From: Comamonas sp. lk | GTDB taxonomy: Bacteria > Pseudomonadota > Gammaproteobacteria > Burkholderiales > Burkholderiaceae_C | Length of the DNA stretch: 64,000 nucleotides | Direction of reading: 5' to 3' | Assembly: GCA_945860595.1 (NCBI GenBank) | Contig: CAMAQV010000003.1 | Location: forward strand, 52,705-116,704 | Shown here: piece by piece, positions 10,645 to 21,140 of the stretch | Numbering within the stretch: position 1 is the first letter of the stretch | How the letters are laid out: each line of letters starts with the position of its first letter | Position numbers and translations under genes: made by a program | The notes under the pieces: model-generated | The model's input: only the letters and a program-made list of their open reading frames with translations | Told to the model about the DNA's origin: nothing | Database searches by the model: none

Positions 10645-11738
10645 CAGGCGGCACCCAAATGGGGCACTAATGCGCCCACGGTCTGGCCGCTTTTGAGCGC
10701 AGCGGTAAAGGCCAGCATGCGGTCAATCGGCAGGCGCGCGCGCGTAATCAGCGCAGCATCCACCTCAATCGCGTTCGCACCGCTTTCCAACACGCGGGCC
10801 ACATCGGCCAGGCCATTCATGGCCATCCAGGGGCATTGGGCGCAGCTTTTACAGGTAGCGCTGTTGCCGGCGGTAGGGGCTTCGATAAAGGTCTTGCCGG
10901 GGTTGAGTGTGCGCAGCTTGTGCAGCATGCCGCTGTCCGTGGCGACGATGAACAGCTTTGCGTCCATGGTCTGCGCGGCTTTCAAAATACCCGAGGTGGA
11001 GCCCACGGCGTCGGCCAGCGCCACCACATCGGCAGGCGACTCGGGGTGTACCAAGACTTTGGCGTCCGGGTGTTCGGCCTTGAGCGCTTGCAGCTCAAAG
11101 GCTTTGAACTCGTCGTGCACGATGCAGGCGCCCTGCCAGAACACCATGTCCGCGCCGGTCTCTCGCTGGATGTAGCTGCCCAGATGTTTGTCGGGTGCCC
11201 ACAGAATTTTCTGACCCGCGTCCTTGAGCGCGCGCACGATGTCCAGCGCACAACTGGATGTCACCACCCAGTCGGCACGGGCTTTCACGGCGGCGCTGGT
11301 GTTGGCGTAGACCACCACGGTGCGGTCCGGATGGGCGTCGCAAAAGGCGCTGAACTCGGTGATGGGGCAACCCAGATCGAGTGAGCACGTGGCGTCCAGA
11401 TCGGGCATGAGCACGCGTTTTTCGGGGCTCAGAATCTTGGCGGTCTCACCCATAAAGCGCACGCCGGAGACGACCAGAGTCTGCGCCGCATGGTCACGCC
11501 CGAAGCGGGCCATTTCCAACGAATCGCTCACTAACCCGCCAGTGGCCTCGGCCAGATCTTGCAAATCCGGGTGCACGTAATAGTGCGAGACCATGACCGC
11601 GTTTTTCTCTTTGAGGAGCCGGATAATTTTTTCTCTTAAACGCACCCGCTCGGATGGCGAGGGCTCCACCGGCACGCGGGCCCAGGCATGGCGGGTGCTG
11701 CAGGCGGGTTGTTCGTATTCGACGTCAATCACGGTCAT
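10644..11738 (-). CDS. nadA: Quinolinate synthase, 364 aa
   Basis: [4Fe-4S] enzyme that condenses iminoaspartate (from NadB) with dihydroxyacetone phosphate to quinolinate. The NadA family is evident from [10 protein letters not shown] near residue 48, [16 protein letters not shown] near 92, [11 protein letters not shown] near 185, H-P-E-S and T-S-G-I-L near 225-245, and the C-terminal cluster-ligand region [13 protein letters not shown]. The length is normal for the proteobacterial enzyme. It overlaps nadC by 4 bp (ATGA) upstream and pabB by 1 bp downstream, so nadC-nadA-pabB form one tight operon. Confidence 0.96.
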   Translation of the reverse strand: MTVIDVEYEQPACSTRHAWARVPVEPSPSERVRLREKIIRLLKEKNAVMVSHYYVHPDLQDLAEATGGLVSDSLEMARFGRDHAAQTLVVSGVRFMGETAKILSPEKRVLMPDLDATCSLDLGCPITEFSAFCDAHPDRTVVVYANTSAAVKARADWVVTSSCALDIVRALKDAGQKILWAPDKHLGSYIQRETGADMVFWQGACIVHDEFKAFELQALKAEHPDAKVLVHPESPADVVALADAVGSTSGILKAAQTMDAKLFIVATDSGMLHKLRTLNPGKTFIEAPTAGNSATCKSCAQCPWMAMNGLADVARVLESGANAIEVDAALITRARLPIDRMLAFTAALKSGQTVGALVPHLGAA

Positions 11739-12610
11739 GGCAATTGCTCCAGGCGCATAGAAAAATCGATGGCGCGCACATCCTTGGTCAGCGCACCGAT
11801 CGAGATACGGTCGACTCCGGTTGCGGCAATGGCGCGTACTGTGTCTATGTTGACACCACCAGACACTTCCAAAATAGCGCGCCCGGCGTTGATGGCGACT
11901 GCCTCACGCAGGGTCGCCAGATCCATGTTGTCCAACAACACCATGCGCGCACCGGCCTGCAGCGCTTCGCGCAGCTGGGTCAGGGTTTCGACTTCGATTT
12001 CGATAAAGGTCGCGTGCGCTGCCTGGGCTTGGGCCAGCCGCAAGGCAGCCGACACGCCGCCCGCAGCGGCAATATGGTTTTCCTTGATCAAGACCGCATC
12101 AAATAGCCCGATGCGGTGGTTGGTGCCGCCTCCCGCATGCACCGCGTACTTTTGCGCCATGCGCAGACCGGGCAGGGTTTTGCGGGTGTCCACAATCTGC
12201 GCGCGGTTACCGGGCACCTCGGCCACGGCGGCGACAAATTGCGCCGTGCGGGTCGCCACAGCGCTGAGCAGTTGCAAGAAATTCAAGGCGGTGCGCTCGG
12301 CGCTCAGCAAAGCGCGGGCATGGGCCTGCACTTCCAGTACCACGGTGTCAGGCTGCGCCTGACCGCCCTCGGGCACATGCCAGCGCAGCTCGGCATCAGG
12401 GTCGAGTGCGGTAAAGGCCTCGGTCACCCAATCGCTGCCAGCGATCACGGCCGCCTCGCGTACCCGCACCCGGGCCAGCGCGCGGCGCGCTGGGTCGACC
12501 AACGCAGCCGTCAGATCACCTGCGCCCACGTCCTCTGAGAGAGCGCGCGCCACGTCCTGGTGTGCGAGTTCCTGCAACAGCGAGGGGGTAAATGCGAGCG
12601 AATCAGACAT
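11735..12610 (-). CDS. nadC: Nicotinate-nucleotide pyrophosphorylase (quinolinate phosphoribosyltransferase), 291 aa
   Basis: Converts quinolinate and PRPP to nicotinate mononucleotide, the third step of de novo NAD synthesis. Family features: E-D-V-G-A-G-D-L-T near residue 27, [11 protein letters not shown] near 103, the R-K-T-L-P-G-L-R substrate-binding arginines/lysine near 140, G-G-G-T-N-H-R-I-G near 160, L-I-K-E-N-H-I near 172, and the C-terminal E-V-S-G-G-V-N. ATG 12610 is used because the recognisable domain starts there; the frame is open further upstream but through low-complexity proline- and phenylalanine-rich sequence covering the terminator of the neighbouring operon. First gene of nadC-nadA-pabB. 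Confidence 0.95.
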   Translation of the reverse strand: MSDSLAFTPSLLQELAHQDVARALSEDVGAGDLTAALVDPARRALARVRVREAAVIAGSDWVTEAFTALDPDAELRWHVPEGGQAQPDTVVLEVQAHARALLSAERTALNFLQLLSAVATRTAQFVAAVAEVPGNRAQIVDTRKTLPGLRMAQKYAVHAGGGTNHRIGLFDAVLIKENHIAAAGGVSAALRLAQAQAAHATFIEIEVETLTQLREALQAGARMVLLDNMDLATLREAVAINAGRAILEVSGGVNIDTVRAIAATGVDRISIGALTKDVRAIDFSMRLEQLP

Positions 12611-12691
12611 AAAAGGCGAACCAGATTGAGCGCGGCCAGCAACAGGCTGTAGGCGTAAAGTCGCTATTTTGGACGCAGGGGCGACCGGGCG

Positions 12692-12716
12692 AAAAAAAAA
12701 GCCGCCCGGAGGCGGC
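12692..12716 (-). terminator. Rho-independent terminator after the BMP binding-protein gene
   Basis: On the minus strand a GCCGCC-TCCG-GGCGGC stem-loop (12716-12701) is followed by nine U residues (12700-12692). It lies 23 bp beyond the stop of the binding-protein gene and before nadC, so it should separate the two operons. On the plus strand only a short U run follows the stem. Confidence 0.9.
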
Positions 12717-12738
12717 CTTTTAGAGAACAAGCCGCAGC

Positions 12739-13878
12739 TTATTTCGGTACTTTGCCGTCCACGCCTTTGACGTAGAACTTGACGCCGCTCAGGAATTTGT
12801 CGTCCGCGACTTCGTCTTTCTTGAGGATGGTCTTGCCGGTGTTGTCGACCAGCGGACCCTTCCAGATCGAGAAGCTACCGTCTTTCAAACCGGCCTTGAT
12901 GGTTTCGATCTTGGCCTTGGTGTCTGCGGGCACGTCTTCTGCAATGGAGACCACGTCAATCGCGCCCTCTTTCACACCCCACCACACGCCGCCGGTGGTC
13001 CAGGTGCCTTCCAGGGCGTCTTTGGTGGCCTTGATGTAGTAAGGAGCCCAGTTGATGACGGCGGAGGCCAGGTGGGCCTTGGGACCGTAAGCGGTCATGT
13101 CCGAATCCCAACCAAAGGCGCGCTTGCCTTTTTCTTCCGCGGTCTTGAGCACGGCGGGCGAATCGGTGTTTTGCATCAGCACGTCCGCGCCAGCGTTGAT
13201 CAGGCTGGTCGCAGCCTCGGTTTCTTTTGGTGGGTTGAACCACTCATTGACCCAGACGACTTTGGTCTTGATCTTGGGGTTGACCGATTGCGCGCCCATG
13301 GTGAAGCTGTTGATATTGCGGATCACCTCAGGAATTGGCACCGACGCAACCACGCCGATCACGTTGCTCTTGGTCATCGCGCCGGCAATCACGCCGTTCA
13401 TGTACGCGCCTTCGTAGGTGCGGCTGTCATAGGTGCGCATGTTGTCGGCGGTTTTGTAGCCGGTGGCATGCTCAAACTTGACGTCTTTGAATTCAGGTGC
13501 CAGCTTCAGCATGGTTTCCATGTAGCCGAAGGTGGTTCCGAAAATCACCTTGTTGCCCTGGCTGGCCATGTCGCGGATTACGCGCTCGGCGTCAGCAGAC
13601 TCGGGTACGTTCTCAACGAAAGTGGTGGCAATTTTGTCACCGAATTCTTTTTCCAAGGCCTTGCGGGCGTTGTCATGCGCGAAGGTCCAGCCGCCGTCGC
13701 CGACGGGCCCGACATACGCAAAGGCAATCTTCAGCGGCTCAGGTTTGGGCGCGGGTGCTGCGGCTGCAGGTGCGGCCGCAGGCGGCTCCTCTTTTTTGCC
13801 GCAGCCGACCAATGCCACCGAGGCGGCGGCGCCGACCACTGCCAGCTTGAGCAGGGAACGCAATTGCAAATCTGTCAT
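12739..13878 (-). CDS. BMP-family (PnrA/Med-like) ABC transporter substrate-binding lipoprotein, 379 aa
   Basis: Substrate-binding protein of a nucleoside-type ABC importer. The N-terminus is a lipoprotein signal with lipobox L-V-G-C, acylated at Cys26, followed by an Ala/Pro-rich tether (about 33-50). The BMP domain begins K-I-A-F-A-Y-V-G-P-V-G-D-G-G-W-T, with G-T-T-F-G-Y-M near 115 and Y-E-G-A-Y-M-N-G-V-I-A-G near 155, both typical of the family. Characterised members bind purine nucleosides, but no residue seen here fixes the ligand. ATG 13878 follows a GGAC ribosome-binding site. It is the last gene after the ATPase and two permeases, with 78 bp before it and a strong terminator after it. 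Confidence 0.9.
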   Translation of the reverse strand: MTDLQLRSLLKLAVVGAAASVALVGCGKKEEPPAAAPAAAAPAPKPEPLKIAFAYVGPVGDGGWTFAHDNARKALEKEFGDKIATTFVENVPESADAERVIRDMASQGNKVIFGTTFGYMETMLKLAPEFKDVKFEHATGYKTADNMRTYDSRTYEGAYMNGVIAGAMTKSNVIGVVASVPIPEVIRNINSFTMGAQSVNPKIKTKVVWVNEWFNPPKETEAATSLINAGADVLMQNTDSPAVLKTAEEKGKRAFGWDSDMTAYGPKAHLASAVINWAPYYIKATKDALEGTWTTGGVWWGVKEGAIDVVSIAEDVPADTKAKIETIKAGLKDGSFSIWKGPLVDNTGKTILKKDEVADDKFLSGVKFYVKGVDGKVPK

Positions 13879-13956
13879 GTCAAGTCCTTTGAATAAAACA
13901 ACGGGGAGAGAAAACAAGAAAAGGAAAATACCAGGAAGCACATTGGCTCGCCCGGC

Positions 13957-14886
13957 CTAAGGCTGAAAAGGCTTCCCAAGCGAAGCTGGCATGTTAATCC
14001 GAATCCAGGCCGGATTGCGAGAAATCAGCACCAAAACAACGATGGTTGCCAGGTAGGGAAGCATACTCAGCAGCTGGCTGGGCACCTCCACACCCGCGCC
14101 CTGCAAATGAAACTGCAGCATGGTGACGCCACCGAACAGGTAGGCCCCTAGCATCACCCGCACCGGACGCCAGCTGGCAAAAGTGGTCAGCGCCAACGCA
14201 ATCCAGCCCTTGCCAGCCACCATGCCCTCGACCCACAAGGGCGTGTAAATCACCGAAATGTAGGCTCCGGCCAGGCCGCACAGCACGCCGCCCACCACCA
14301 CACTGGCAAAGCGGATGCGGCGCACCGGATAACCCAGCGCGTGGGCCGACTCAGGGCTCTCTCCCACACTGCGCAAGACCAGCCCAGCGCGGGTGCGCCA
14401 TAAAAACCAGGCCAGAGCTGCGGTGAACGCGACCGTCACGTAGACCAGCGGGTGCTGCTTGAAAAGGGCTACACCAAAAAAGGGAATATCCGACAAATAA
14501 GGAATCGAAAAATTGCCGCGCTCAGGCATTTTTTGCTGCACATACGCCGTTCCGGCAAAGGCCGAAAAGCCTGCGCCAAACAAACTCAGTGCCAACCCGG
14601 TCGCATGCTGGTTGGTGTTAAGCCAGATCACCAGAACGCCGAACACCGCCGCCATCACGCCGCCGGCCAGCGCCCCGGCCATGAAACCGGCCACATCGCT
14701 GCCGGTGTAAACCACCGTGGCAAAACCGGCCAGGGCGGCGCACAGCATCATGCCCTCCGCACCCAGGTTGACGATACCGGCACGCTCGTTGATCAGCAGC
14801 CCCAGTGCAGCCAAGCCCAATACGGTTCCCGCATTGAGCGTGGCTGAAATCAGCAGCGCGTAGGACTGCAGGGTCACCGCATCCAT
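13957..14886 (-). CDS. Nucleoside-type ABC transporter permease 2, 309 aa
   Basis: Inner-membrane permease of the BPD_transp_2 family that pairs with the permease encoded just upstream. About eight to nine hydrophobic segments are visible. The family hallmark G-L-L-I-N-E-R-A-G-I-V-N-L-G-A-E-G-M-M at about residues 28-46 is present, as are the cytoplasmic E-S-P-E-S-A-H-A-L-G-Y region and V-A-G-K-G-W-I-A-L-A-L near 225. The start at ATG 14886 shares a base with the upstream permease stop (TGATG). The same frame stays open far upstream, but that stretch is antisense-like and not part of the protein. Confidence 0.92.
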   Translation of the reverse strand: MDAVTLQSYALLISATLNAGTVLGLAALGLLINERAGIVNLGAEGMMLCAALAGFATVVYTGSDVAGFMAGALAGGVMAAVFGVLVIWLNTNQHATGLALSLFGAGFSAFAGTAYVQQKMPERGNFSIPYLSDIPFFGVALFKQHPLVYVTVAFTAALAWFLWRTRAGLVLRSVGESPESAHALGYPVRRIRFASVVVGGVLCGLAGAYISVIYTPLWVEGMVAGKGWIALALTTFASWRPVRVMLGAYLFGGVTMLQFHLQGAGVEVPSQLLSMLPYLATIVVLVLISRNPAWIRINMPASLGKPFQP

Positions 14887-15977
14887 CAGTGGGCTCCTGC
14901 GGCCTGCGCCAGCGCGGTGCGGGGCTTGCTGCGCACCACGCGGTAATGGATAAGCGTGTCGCAGGCGAGCAGCGAAAACAGCAGCAGGCCCTGGAACACG
15001 CCGGTGAGTGACTTGGGCAAACCTAAGCGCGACTGCGCCAGCTCGCCACCGATGTAAAACATGCTCATCAACAGACTGGACAAAATCAGGCCGCCCGGAT
15101 GCAAGCGCCCCACGAAGGCAACGATGATGGCGGCGAAGCCGTAGCCCGCAGGGACGTAGGGCGTCAGTTGTCCGATGGGGCCGGCTACCTCCAGAGCACC
15201 AGCCAAACCGGCAAAGCCGCCGGAAACCAGCATCGCCGTCCACAGCGCGCTGCCCGATGAGAAGCCCGCGTAGCGCGCCGCAGCCGGAGCGATACCGCCA
15301 ACCTGCTGTGCAAAGCCGGCACGGGTGCGGAACAGAAAGATCCACACCAGACCCGCACCGACCACGGCAATCAGCACCCCAATGTGCATACGCGAGCTGG
15401 CGAACAGACGCGGAATCTTGGTGGCAGCCTCGAACATCTGGGTTTGCGGAAAGTTGTAGCCATTCGGGTCTTTCCAGGGACCGAAAACCAGAAATCCCAG
15501 CACCTGGATCGCCACATACACCAACATCAAGCTGACCAGAATTTCGTTGGCGTTGAAGCGGTCGCGCAGCCAAGCTGTCAAACCGCCCCAGACCATGCCG
15601 CCACAGGTCCCTGCCAGCAACAGCGGAACGACAATCCAGCGGCTGCCCCCAGGCTCGGCCAGCAACGCCACGCCAGAGGCTGCAACCGCCCCCATGACGT
15701 ACTGCCCTTCAGCACCAATGTTCCAGACATTGGAGCGAAAAGCCACCGCCAAGCCCAGCGCAATCAGCAGCAGCGGCGTGGCTTTGACCACCAGCTCGCC
15801 CAGTGCGTAACCCGTGCGCAGCGGCTCCCAGAAAAACACCGCCAGCCCGCGCACCGGGTCTTTGCCCAACAAAAGAAAAAGGGCCACACCCAAAACCACG
15901 GTGACCAGCAGCGCCAGCAGCGGCGAGGCGTAGACCCACCAGCGGGAAGGCTCAGCCCGGGCTTGCAAGCGCAGCAT
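14886..15977 (-). CDS. Nucleoside-type ABC transporter permease 1, 363 aa
   Basis: First membrane subunit of the BMP-type importer. It has a basic N-terminus, a first membrane segment at about 15-40, and the BPD_transp_2 signature F-R-S-N-V-W-N-I-G-A-E-G-Q-Y-V-M-G at about 80-96. About nine to ten membrane segments follow, including the conserved P-Y-V-P-A-G-Y-G-F-A-A-I-I-V-A-F-V-G near 260. ATG 15977 is selected: it overlaps the ATPase stop as TGATG, matching the next gene junction, and has GGAG nine bases upstream. An in-frame ATG at 15992 is the alternative. Confidence 0.9.
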   Translation of the reverse strand: MLRLQARAEPSRWWVYASPLLALLVTVVLGVALFLLLGKDPVRGLAVFFWEPLRTGYALGELVVKATPLLLIALGLAVAFRSNVWNIGAEGQYVMGAVAASGVALLAEPGGSRWIVVPLLLAGTCGGMVWGGLTAWLRDRFNANEILVSLMLVYVAIQVLGFLVFGPWKDPNGYNFPQTQMFEAATKIPRLFASSRMHIGVLIAVVGAGLVWIFLFRTRAGFAQQVGGIAPAAARYAGFSSGSALWTAMLVSGGFAGLAGALEVAGPIGQLTPYVPAGYGFAAIIVAFVGRLHPGGLILSSLLMSMFYIGGELAQSRLGLPKSLTGVFQGLLLFSLLACDTLIHYRVVRSKPRTALAQAAGAH

Positions 15978-17491
15978 CAGGCGGTACTCCATAAGCCACT
16001 CATCCACTGGCCGACCTGTTCCACCGTCGCGTCAGCGATGGGCAGCGACGGCGATAGCGCGCCCTGCGCCATCACCTGCAACCGGTCGGCCATCTGGAAC
16101 AGCTCATCGAGCTCTTCGCTAAGCAGTAAAACAGCGCATCCGGCATCACGCATGGCCAGAATGGCAGCGCGAATTTGCGCAGACGCGCCCACGTCCACGC
16201 CCCAGGTGGGCTGGCTGACGATAAAGCAGCGGGGCTTGGCATCAATCTCGCGGCCGACAATGAATTTTTGCAAATTACCACCCGATAGCGATCGCGCGGG
16301 AGCACTGCTGCCGTGTGCTTTGACATGGAATCGGTCGATGATGCTGTTGGCTTGGCGGCGCAAGAAGACCGTGTCGATCCAGCCACCCATCCAGCGCTGC
16401 GACTGGACGGCCTCATCCCGCGTGAGCAGAAGGTTGTCGGCCAGACTCATGGGCGGCACCGCGCCGCGACCCAGGCGCTCCTCAGGGACAAAATGAAGTC
16501 CCAGCACCCGCCGGTCGACCGGCCCGGCCATGGACACGTCCACCCCATCAATCCGCACCGTCGCCACTGGGGCACGCCGGTCTTCGCCGGATAGGGCACG
16601 CAAAAGTTCCTGCTGTCCGTTGCCAGAAACGCCGGCAATACCCAGCACCTCGCCCGCCCGCACCTGCAGGTGAATCCGCTGCAAATCCACGCCGTATTGA
16701 TCCGCGCGGGGCAGGCTCAAACCCCGCACCTCCAGCACTACCGCACCCGCCTCTTGAACCCGGCGCGCCAAAGCAGGCGGCTCCGTGCCGATCATCAGGC
16801 GCGACAGCGATGCGTTGGATTCCTGTGCCGGCACGCACACACCGGTGACCCGCCCGCCGCGCAAAACAGTACAGGCCGTACACAGCGCGCGGATTTCATG
16901 CAGTTTGTGGCTGATGTACAAAATGCTGCAACCCTCGCTGGCCAGTTGGCGCAACACCACAAAAAGCGTGTCTACCGCCTGCGGCGTGAGCACCGAGGTC
17001 GGTTCATCCAGAATCAGAATCGTCGGATTCGCCAGCAAAGCGCGGATGATTTCCACGCGCTGCATCTCGCCCACACTGAGGGTGTGCACGGGGCGCTCGG
17101 GGTCCACGTCCAGGCCGTAGTGGGCAGCTTTTGCAACAATCAAGGCGCGGGTTTCTGTCAGTGTCGGACCAGGCTCCAAGCCCAGCCAGACATTCTCCGC
17201 CACCGTGGCCGTGTGAAACAGATTGAAATGCTGAAACACCATGGCCACGCCCAAAGTACGGGCCTGGCGCGGGTTGGTTATATGGACCGGGCTGCCGTCA
17301 ACCCGGATCTCGCCAGCGTCCATCTGCACGCTGCCGTAGATGATTTTCATCAGCGTGGATTTGCCAGCTCCGTTCTCACCCAGCACCGCGTGGATCTCGC
17401 CAGGCATCAGGGTCAGCGACACGCCATCATTGGCCACCGTGCCGGGATAGGCCTTGGTGATGCCAGTGAGTTGGAGACGGGGGATATCCAT
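15977..17491 (-). CDS. Nucleoside/sugar-type ABC transporter ATPase with two nucleotide-binding domains, 504 aa
   Basis: Duplicated ATPase of the RbsA/YufO class that powers the BMP transporter. Domain 1 has Walker A G-E-N-G-A-G-K-S-T at about residues 38-46, Q-loop Q-H-F-N-L-F, signature L-S-V-G-E-M-Q and Walker B I-L-D-E-P-T-S. Domain 2 (from about 255) has the degenerate Walker A G-V-S-G-N-G-Q-Q usual for this class, signature L-S-G-G-N-L-Q-K and the Q-P-T-W-G-V-D-V-G-A motif in place of the normal Walker B, so ATP hydrolysis is expected mainly at one site. It is the first gene of ATPase-permease-permease-binding protein. It is divergent from the pirin gene with 92 bp between, which must hold both promoters. 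Confidence 0.92.
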   Translation of the reverse strand: MDIPRLQLTGITKAYPGTVANDGVSLTLMPGEIHAVLGENGAGKSTLMKIIYGSVQMDAGEIRVDGSPVHITNPRQARTLGVAMVFQHFNLFHTATVAENVWLGLEPGPTLTETRALIVAKAAHYGLDVDPERPVHTLSVGEMQRVEIIRALLANPTILILDEPTSVLTPQAVDTLFVVLRQLASEGCSILYISHKLHEIRALCTACTVLRGGRVTGVCVPAQESNASLSRLMIGTEPPALARRVQEAGAVVLEVRGLSLPRADQYGVDLQRIHLQVRAGEVLGIAGVSGNGQQELLRALSGEDRRAPVATVRIDGVDVSMAGPVDRRVLGLHFVPEERLGRGAVPPMSLADNLLLTRDEAVQSQRWMGGWIDTVFLRRQANSIIDRFHVKAHGSSAPARSLSGGNLQKFIVGREIDAKPRCFIVSQPTWGVDVGASAQIRAAILAMRDAGCAVLLLSEELDELFQMADRLQVMAQGALSPSLPIADATVEQVGQWMSGLWSTA

Positions 17492-17583
17492 TCGGGTGGG
17501 CGTGTAAAGGCGACATCCTAACGGCTGCGCGCAGCGCGCCCGCGGGGCTGCCGTTAAGCTTGGGTATATTTTTGGAGTGCACC

Positions 17584-18633
17584 GTGTCCGACAGCCCTGT
17601 TCTGAGCCACCAGCCACTGGGCTTTCCCTGGCAAACCATCGACCCGTTTCTGTTTTGCGTGCACCACGACGACGCTTACCCCGAGGGTAATGCGGCCATG
17701 GGTCCACAGGCATCTCTGGCCGGCCGCAACCTGGGCCAAGACTTTGCCCGCAAGGACGGCTGGAGCATGTACCACGGCCAGACTATTCCTGGCTTTCCAG
17801 CGCATCCGCATCGGGGTTTTGAAACGGTGACCATCGTGCGCCAGGGTTTTATAGACCACTCGGACTCCCTGGGTGCCACGGCCCGTTTCGGTGCAGGTGA
17901 CGTGCAATGGCTGACCGCGGGCAAGGGCATCGTGCATTGCGAGATGTTCCCGCTGCGCCGCCAGGACGCGGCCAATCCGGCCGAGCTGTTCCAGATCTGG
18001 CTGAACCTGCCGGCAAAAAACAAAATGGCCGAACCGCACTTCACCATGCTCTGGGATGAACAGATCCAAAGCCTGCAGGTCGCCGATGCGCAGGGACGGA
18101 CGAGCACGGTTCGCGTAGTGGCAGGAAAATTTGCTGCACGCGAGGGCAGCGCGTTTGGCTTGCCGCCGCCTCCGGTATCCTGGGCATCGCAGGCGGATAG
18201 CGACGTGGCCATCTGGACCCTGCATATGGAAGCCGGTGCGCGCCTGACGCTACCCCCTGCGGCGCAGAGCGCCACGCGGCGGCAGCTGTATTTTTTCCGC
18301 GGACACACGCTGAACATCGCAGGGCGCAGCGTTGAGGTCCAGACGGTTACCGAAGTGCGCGCCCGGCAGACCATTGAACTGGTCAATGGCGATGCCGCCT
18401 GCGAACTGCTGGTGCTCCAGGGTCGCCCTATCGGCGAACCGGTGGCGCAATACGGACCTTTTGTGATGAATACCCAGGCCGAAGTCGCGCAGGCCTTTAC
18501 CGACTACCGGCGCACCGAATTCGGTGGCTGGCCCTGGCCTGCCAGCGATCCGGTGCATCCGCGGGACCAGGGCCGCTTTGCCCGGCACGCCGACGGGCAC
18601 ATAGAAGAGGCGCAAGACCGCAGCGCAACCTAG
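17584..18633 (+). CDS. Pirin family protein, 349 aa
   Basis: Bicupin protein of the pirin family. Metal-site residues are visible: His74 and His76 in F-P-A-H-P-H-R-G-F-E-T-V, H92 in D-H-S-D-S-L-G, then H118 and E120 in T-A-G-K-G-I-V-H-C-E. Some pirins are quercetinases and others are redox or transcription cofactors; the role here is unknown. At about 350 residues it is longer than YhhW-type pirins (about 230-290); the extra length lies partly in the middle and partly in the C-terminus. GTG 17584 is chosen because GGAG lies eight bases upstream; an in-frame TTG at 17560 is less likely. The protease gene begins 18 bp after its stop. Confidence 0.88.
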   Translation: MSDSPVLSHQPLGFPWQTIDPFLFCVHHDDAYPEGNAAMGPQASLAGRNLGQDFARKDGWSMYHGQTIPGFPAHPHRGFETVTIVRQGFIDHSDSLGATARFGAGDVQWLTAGKGIVHCEMFPLRRQDAANPAELFQIWLNLPAKNKMAEPHFTMLWDEQIQSLQVADAQGRTSTVRVVAGKFAAREGSAFGLPPPPVSWASQADSDVAIWTLHMEAGARLTLPPAAQSATRRQLYFFRGHTLNIAGRSVEVQTVTEVRARQTIELVNGDAACELLVLQGRPIGEPVAQYGPFVMNTQAEVAQAFTDYRRTEFGGWPWPASDPVHPRDQGRFARHADGHIEEAQDRSAT

Positions 18634-18651
18634 AATTGCCCTCCGCTCAAC

Positions 18652-19803
<1,152 letters not shown>

Positions 19804-19850
19804 TTTCCGCACCGCGTGTACATCAACGCCATTTAGTTAGGAGCGGCAAT

Positions 19851-20108
19851 ATGACCGAACTGGAACGCGATCGCCTCATGCAGTTTTTGCAGGCGCTCAA
19901 GTAAACCCGTTTGCCCCATGACGACAAGTGGGTGGAAACAGTCATGAACGAGGGCGTGGACACGCAGCCGCGCGCCACCTATCTGCTGGTGCACCGCTGC
20001 AGTGTCTTGCAAGCGGAACTGGACCATGCCCGCGGCGTAGTGGCCAGCGCTGGGCTGGCTTCGAATAGCGGAAATGCCCTTGTGTGGAAATTCGGCGAAA
20101 CCGTCTGA
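19851..20108 (+). pseudogene. Broken small gene with an in-frame stop, possibly a DUF2076-like remnant
   Basis: An AGGAG ribosome-binding site precedes ATG 19851. The frame reads M-T-E-L-E-R-D-R-L-M-Q-F-L-Q-A-L-K, then TAA (19902-19904), then continues open in the same frame to TGA 20106-20108. The second part includes P-R-A-T-Y-L-L-V-H-R-C-S-V-L-Q-A-E-L. The start (E-R-D-R-L) and the P-x-A-x-Y-x-L-V pattern resemble the N-terminal part of DUF2076 proteins, which I recall as full-length genes of 200 residues or more; no C-terminal part is visible here. A single C-to-T change in a CAA codon would explain the stop. The resemblance is by eye only. Confidence 0.35.
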
Positions 20109-20330
20109 AGCATCAATGCGCAGGGCGCGGCGCATGCCGAAACCCCGAATACCACCCATGCGATGGAATACGTGCTGCGCGATGCCGGCAAGCCAGAACC
20201 GGTTTCCTACCGCAGTCTAGAAGACAAGGCCATCCTCTTTCTTAGGAACAACGCGGGGAAAGTGTGGCCGGGGATCGCAGCGCTTGCATGTGCCGTGGTG
20301 TACGGGATGAAATCATCCCAGACTGAAAAA
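20109..20330. other. Non-coding or decayed stretch between the broken gene and tatC
   Basis: No convincing gene. The frame of the upstream remnant stays open on the plus strand and would encode a hydrophobic stretch (V-W-P-G-I-A-A-L-A-C-A-V-V-Y-G) before running antisense into tatC, which suggests an old gene tail rather than a working one. Near the tatC end there is a small perfect dyad GGGATGA-AA-TCATCCC (20304-20319) without a following U run; it could be a weak transcript end for the tat operon. Confidence 0.4.
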
Positions 20331-21140
20331 TCAGACCGGGTTTTCTTCGCCCGTTTGGGCCTCAGCGCCCTCATCGTCTGGTGCTTTGCTGTAGCGCATG
20401 AACAGCTGCGCAGACCAGATGCCCACTTCGTACAAGATCACCATAGGCACCAGCAAGGCAATCATGGAAACCGGATCCGGCGGCGTGACCAAGCCGGATA
20501 TGGCAGCTGCAGCGACTACAAAGTAGGTGCGAAAGGACTTGAGCTGCTCAATGGTCACTACCGCCATACGGGCCAGAATCACCACCACGATGGGCACCTC
20601 GAACGCCACACCAAAGGCAACGAACATGGTCACCACAAAGTCCAGATAGGCCTCGATGTCTGGGCTGACCGCCACCGCCGAAGGGGCCATGCGCTGGATC
20701 GCCGGAAACGCCTGCCCGAAGACAAAAAAGTAGCAGAAGGCCGCACCAGTGTAAAAAAGCAAGGTACTGGCAGCCACCAAGGGCACGACCAGCCGCTTTT
20801 CATGTCGGTACAAGCCTGGGGCGACAAATGCCCAAATCTGGTACAGAACCCAAGGCAATGAAGCCGCCAGGGCAGCCAGCACCGTCACTTTGATCGGCAC
20901 CAGAAAAGGCGAGACCACGCCGACCGCAATCATCTTGGAGCCTTCGGGCAGCGAACGCACCAGCGGCATGGCCAGGTAGTCGTACATCTGAGAGGGACCG
21001 GGGAAAAAACACAGAACCGCAAAAATCGCCGCGACACCGTAAACCGCCTTGAGCAGGCGGTCGCGCAGCTCCACCAGATGCTGAATGAAAGGCTGCTCGG
21101 TCCCGGCTAATTCATCCGGCGAATCAGTTGATGTGCTCAT
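20331..21140 (-). CDS. tatC: Sec-independent protein translocase TatC, 269 aa
   Basis: Six-helix inner-membrane receptor for twin-arginine signal peptides. The N-terminus has [12 protein letters not shown] at residues 18-29, the conserved signal-binding region. It is followed by the P-L-V-R-S-L-P-E-G loop, the strongly conserved [17 protein letters not shown] (about 100-116), the helix-4 glutamate region [10 protein letters not shown] near 170 and T-P-P-D-P-V-S near 210. It is the last gene of the long mla-his-tat cluster and overlaps tatB by 4 bp. MsrP, encoded near 59 kb, carries a twin-arginine leader and is a likely client. Confidence 0.97.
   Translation of the reverse strand: MSTSTDSPDELAGTEQPFIQHLVELRDRLLKAVYGVAAIFAVLCFFPGPSQMYDYLAMPLVRSLPEGSKMIAVGVVSPFLVPIKVTVLAALAASLPWVLYQIWAFVAPGLYRHEKRLVVPLVAASTLLFYTGAAFCYFFVFGQAFPAIQRMAPSAVAVSPDIEAYLDFVVTMFVAFGVAFEVPIVVVILARMAVVTIEQLKSFRTYFVVAAAAISGLVTPPDPVSMIALLVPMVILYEVGIWSAQLFMRYSKAPDDEGAEAQTGEENPV

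Noticed and set aside
13957..15573. Single 538-codon permease
   Set aside because: Only the last 309 codons encode the permease; the upstream part is in the wrong frame of the other permease gene, whose TGATG junction fixes the true start.
20163..20861. Plus-strand frame of 232 codons overlapping tatC
   Set aside because: Most of it is antisense to tatC. Only the first 55 codons lie outside and these look like gene decay, so it is treated as part of the non-coding stretch.
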